From positions 1 through 24,723 of the forward strand of contig JAQUHH010000003.1 in the NCBI GenBank assembly GCA_028683685.1: 24,723 nt of DNA, in the 5' to 3' direction. This document shows, piece by piece, positions 23,946-24,723 of the stretch; the first letter of the stretch is position 1, and each line of letters opens with the position of its first letter. The notes beneath the pieces are model-generated. The model was not told the DNA's origin and did no database searches. It saw only the letters and a list, made by a program, of their open reading frames with translations. Made by a program: the position numbers and the translations under genes. Source of the DNA: Bacteroidales bacterium (GTDB lineage Bacteria; Bacteroidota; Bacteroidia; Bacteroidales; WCHB1-69).

Positions 23946-23977
23946 CAAAAATAATATTTTTATTAATACTATGCAAA
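23946..23977 (-). promoter_or_regulatory. Promoter of the tetR-exporter operon, Bacteroidota type
   Basis: Minus-strand TTTG (23977-23974), 20 nt spacer, TATTTTTG (23953-23946). Both boxes match the phylum consensus at the expected distance, the best promoter match in the window. The TTTG box lies within 3 bp of recognisable IS30-derived coding sequence (from about 23980). Confidence 0.65.
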
Positions 23978-23979
23978 AA

Positions 23980-24592
23980 AACAATGGTCAATTATATTTA
24001 AAGTTGCGACGAAAAGGACGAAAATTCAGAAAAAAGAGAGCAAGCAAGGACAGCGGAGGTAATATTAAAAATAGAGTTTTCATCTCTGAGCATCCATGAA
24101 AAGTTGAAGAAAGAACTCGATGAGGCAATTTTGAAATAGATACAATTATTGAGAAAAACCACAAAGGAGCATTATAAATAATCAATGAAAGGGCCCGTGG
24201 GTATGTGTTAAAAGAAAAACTAAACAGAAAAGACGCAAGCGAACTGGCACTAAGAACCATTAAAATTCTTGCTCCATTTAAGGAATGGATGAAAACTATA
24301 ACTACAGATAACGGAAAAGAATTTGCAGGTTTTGTAACAAAATCTGCGGAATTAAATCTTGATATTTATTTTACCATATCATTCCTGAGAACATGGCTCA
24401 AAAGAAAATATGAATGGTCTAATAAGGCAATATTTTGTCAAAGGAAGTTCGTTTGAAAATATCACAAATCAACAAATTAAATATGTACAACACAAATTAA
24501 ACAAGCGACCCAGAAAAAGATTGGGATTTTTAACCCCAAATGAGTTTTTATCATTAAATTTGCAAAAACAACAAGTTGCATTTATAACTTGA
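23980..24592 (+). pseudogene. Decayed IS30-family transposase, 5'-truncated
   Basis: Reading in one frame from 23980 gives NNGQLYLKLRRKGRKFRKK, then KDSGGNIKNRVFISEHP, KVEERTR, GNFEIDTIIEKNHKGAL and INERARGY, interrupted by TGA at 24097, TGA at 24121 and TAA at 24175. It continues open with TITTDNGKEFAGF (a catalytic-core Asp region) and NLDIYF, shifts frame near 24405, and ends in NGLIRQYFVKGSSFENIT, KLNKRPRKRLGFLTPNEF and VAFIT with a stop at 24590-24592. These are the catalytic and C-terminal blocks of IS30 transposases. The N-terminal helix-turn-helix part, perhaps a third of the protein, is missing. Three stops and one frameshift make it inactive. I could not define terminal inverted repeats. 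Confidence 0.88.
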
Positions 24593-24627
24593 ATTCAGCA
24601 ATTGTTTTAATCAAAAAATTAAAAATA

Positions 24628-24723
24628 ATGATTCAAAATGTATTTAAAATAACATTTTTTGCAACTCTTTTTCTACTACAAAATGTTGTAAATTCACAAA
24701 ATTTTTCAAACAAAATTTCACTT
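24628..24723 (+). CDS. N-terminus of an exported protein, cut by window edge
   Basis: 32 codons from ATG 24628 to the window end without a stop. The sequence begins MIQNVFKITFFATLFLLQNV and reaches VNSQ, a plausible signal peptide cleaved after SQ as in the other exported proteins here. The mature part is not visible, so no function can be given. A TAAATTTG box at 24555-24562 lies inside the transposase remnant and could be a promoter, but may equally be chance. Confidence 0.55.
   Translation, partial: MIQNVFKITFFATLFLLQNVVNSQNFSNKISL

Noticed and set aside
24097..24177. TGA codons in the IS30 remnant read as Trp (alternative code)
   Set aside because: One interruption is TAA and there is also a frameshift. 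The other genes here end in TGA normally, so decay is the simpler reading.
23988..24260. 90-codon open frame on the minus strand
   Set aside because: It lies antisense to the IS30 remnant, whose plus-strand frame matches a known family.
24555..24562. TAAATTTG as the promoter of the gene at 24628
   Set aside because: It lies inside former transposase coding sequence, has no clear -33 partner, and chance matches are common in AT-rich DNA. It is kept only as a remark on that gene.
1..24723. tRNA or rRNA genes and known riboswitches
   Set aside because: I saw no cloverleaf, rRNA signature or riboswitch core in any gap, although a covariance-model search would be the decisive test.

Overview
The window looks like a chromosomal segment of an AT-rich Bacteroidota (Bacteroidetes), probably a Bacteroidales/Marinilabiliales-like organism. 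The grounds are: a short primary sigma factor without region 1.1; promoter-like TAnnTTTG boxes, some with an upstream TTTG/TTG, in front of many genes; an SDR-type threonine dehydrogenase near kbl; the gene order rpsO-pnp-rpoD; a pseudouridine synthase with a long disordered N-terminal extension; and the set flippase-dut-TPR lipoprotein. All calls come from reading the sequence. No database search was run.

Layout. 1-2432 (minus strand): threonine catabolism, with an SDR threonine 3-dehydrogenase that has its own terminator, followed by kbl, which has its own promoter and runs off the left edge. 2589-3038 (plus): decayed remnant of a cupin_5/DUF985 gene. 3049-4816 (minus): an exported protein of unknown function and a LysM/M23 peptidoglycan peptidase. 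5152-8761 (minus): rpsO, pnp and rpoD, each followed by an intrinsic terminator. 8947-10932 (minus): yraN and a pseudouridine synthase gene split by an in-frame TAA inside a 29-residue repeat. 10962-11079: a 118-bp imperfect inverted repeat just upstream of yraN. 11381-16819 (plus): a GNAT-nitrilase fusion, then flippase, dut and a TPR lipoprotein. 16825-16925: short tandem repeats. 17110-23977 (minus): a complete tripartite exporter operon, tetR-tolC-hlyD-ABC-ABC-permease-permease, with a recognisable promoter and operator. 23980-24592 (plus): a decayed IS30-family transposase lying against that promoter. 24628-end (plus): start of an exported protein.

How the genes work together. TDH oxidises threonine to 2-amino-3-ketobutyrate and Kbl cleaves that to glycine and acetyl-CoA. 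rpsO, pnp and rpoD are translation, RNA-decay and transcription housekeeping. The exporter operon encodes an outer-membrane channel, a lipoprotein adaptor, two ATPases and two ABC-2 permeases, probably controlled by its own TetR repressor. The two ATPases appear complementary: one keeps a good signature motif but lacks the switch histidine, the other the reverse. The exporter block looks AT-richer than its neighbours and lies between low-complexity repeats and an IS remnant, so it may have been acquired.

I did not find a clearly new multi-gene system. The most unusual items are the interrupted pseudouridine synthase, the 118-bp inverted repeat, the asymmetric ATPase pair with an IS-adjacent promoter, and the cupin_5 remnant.
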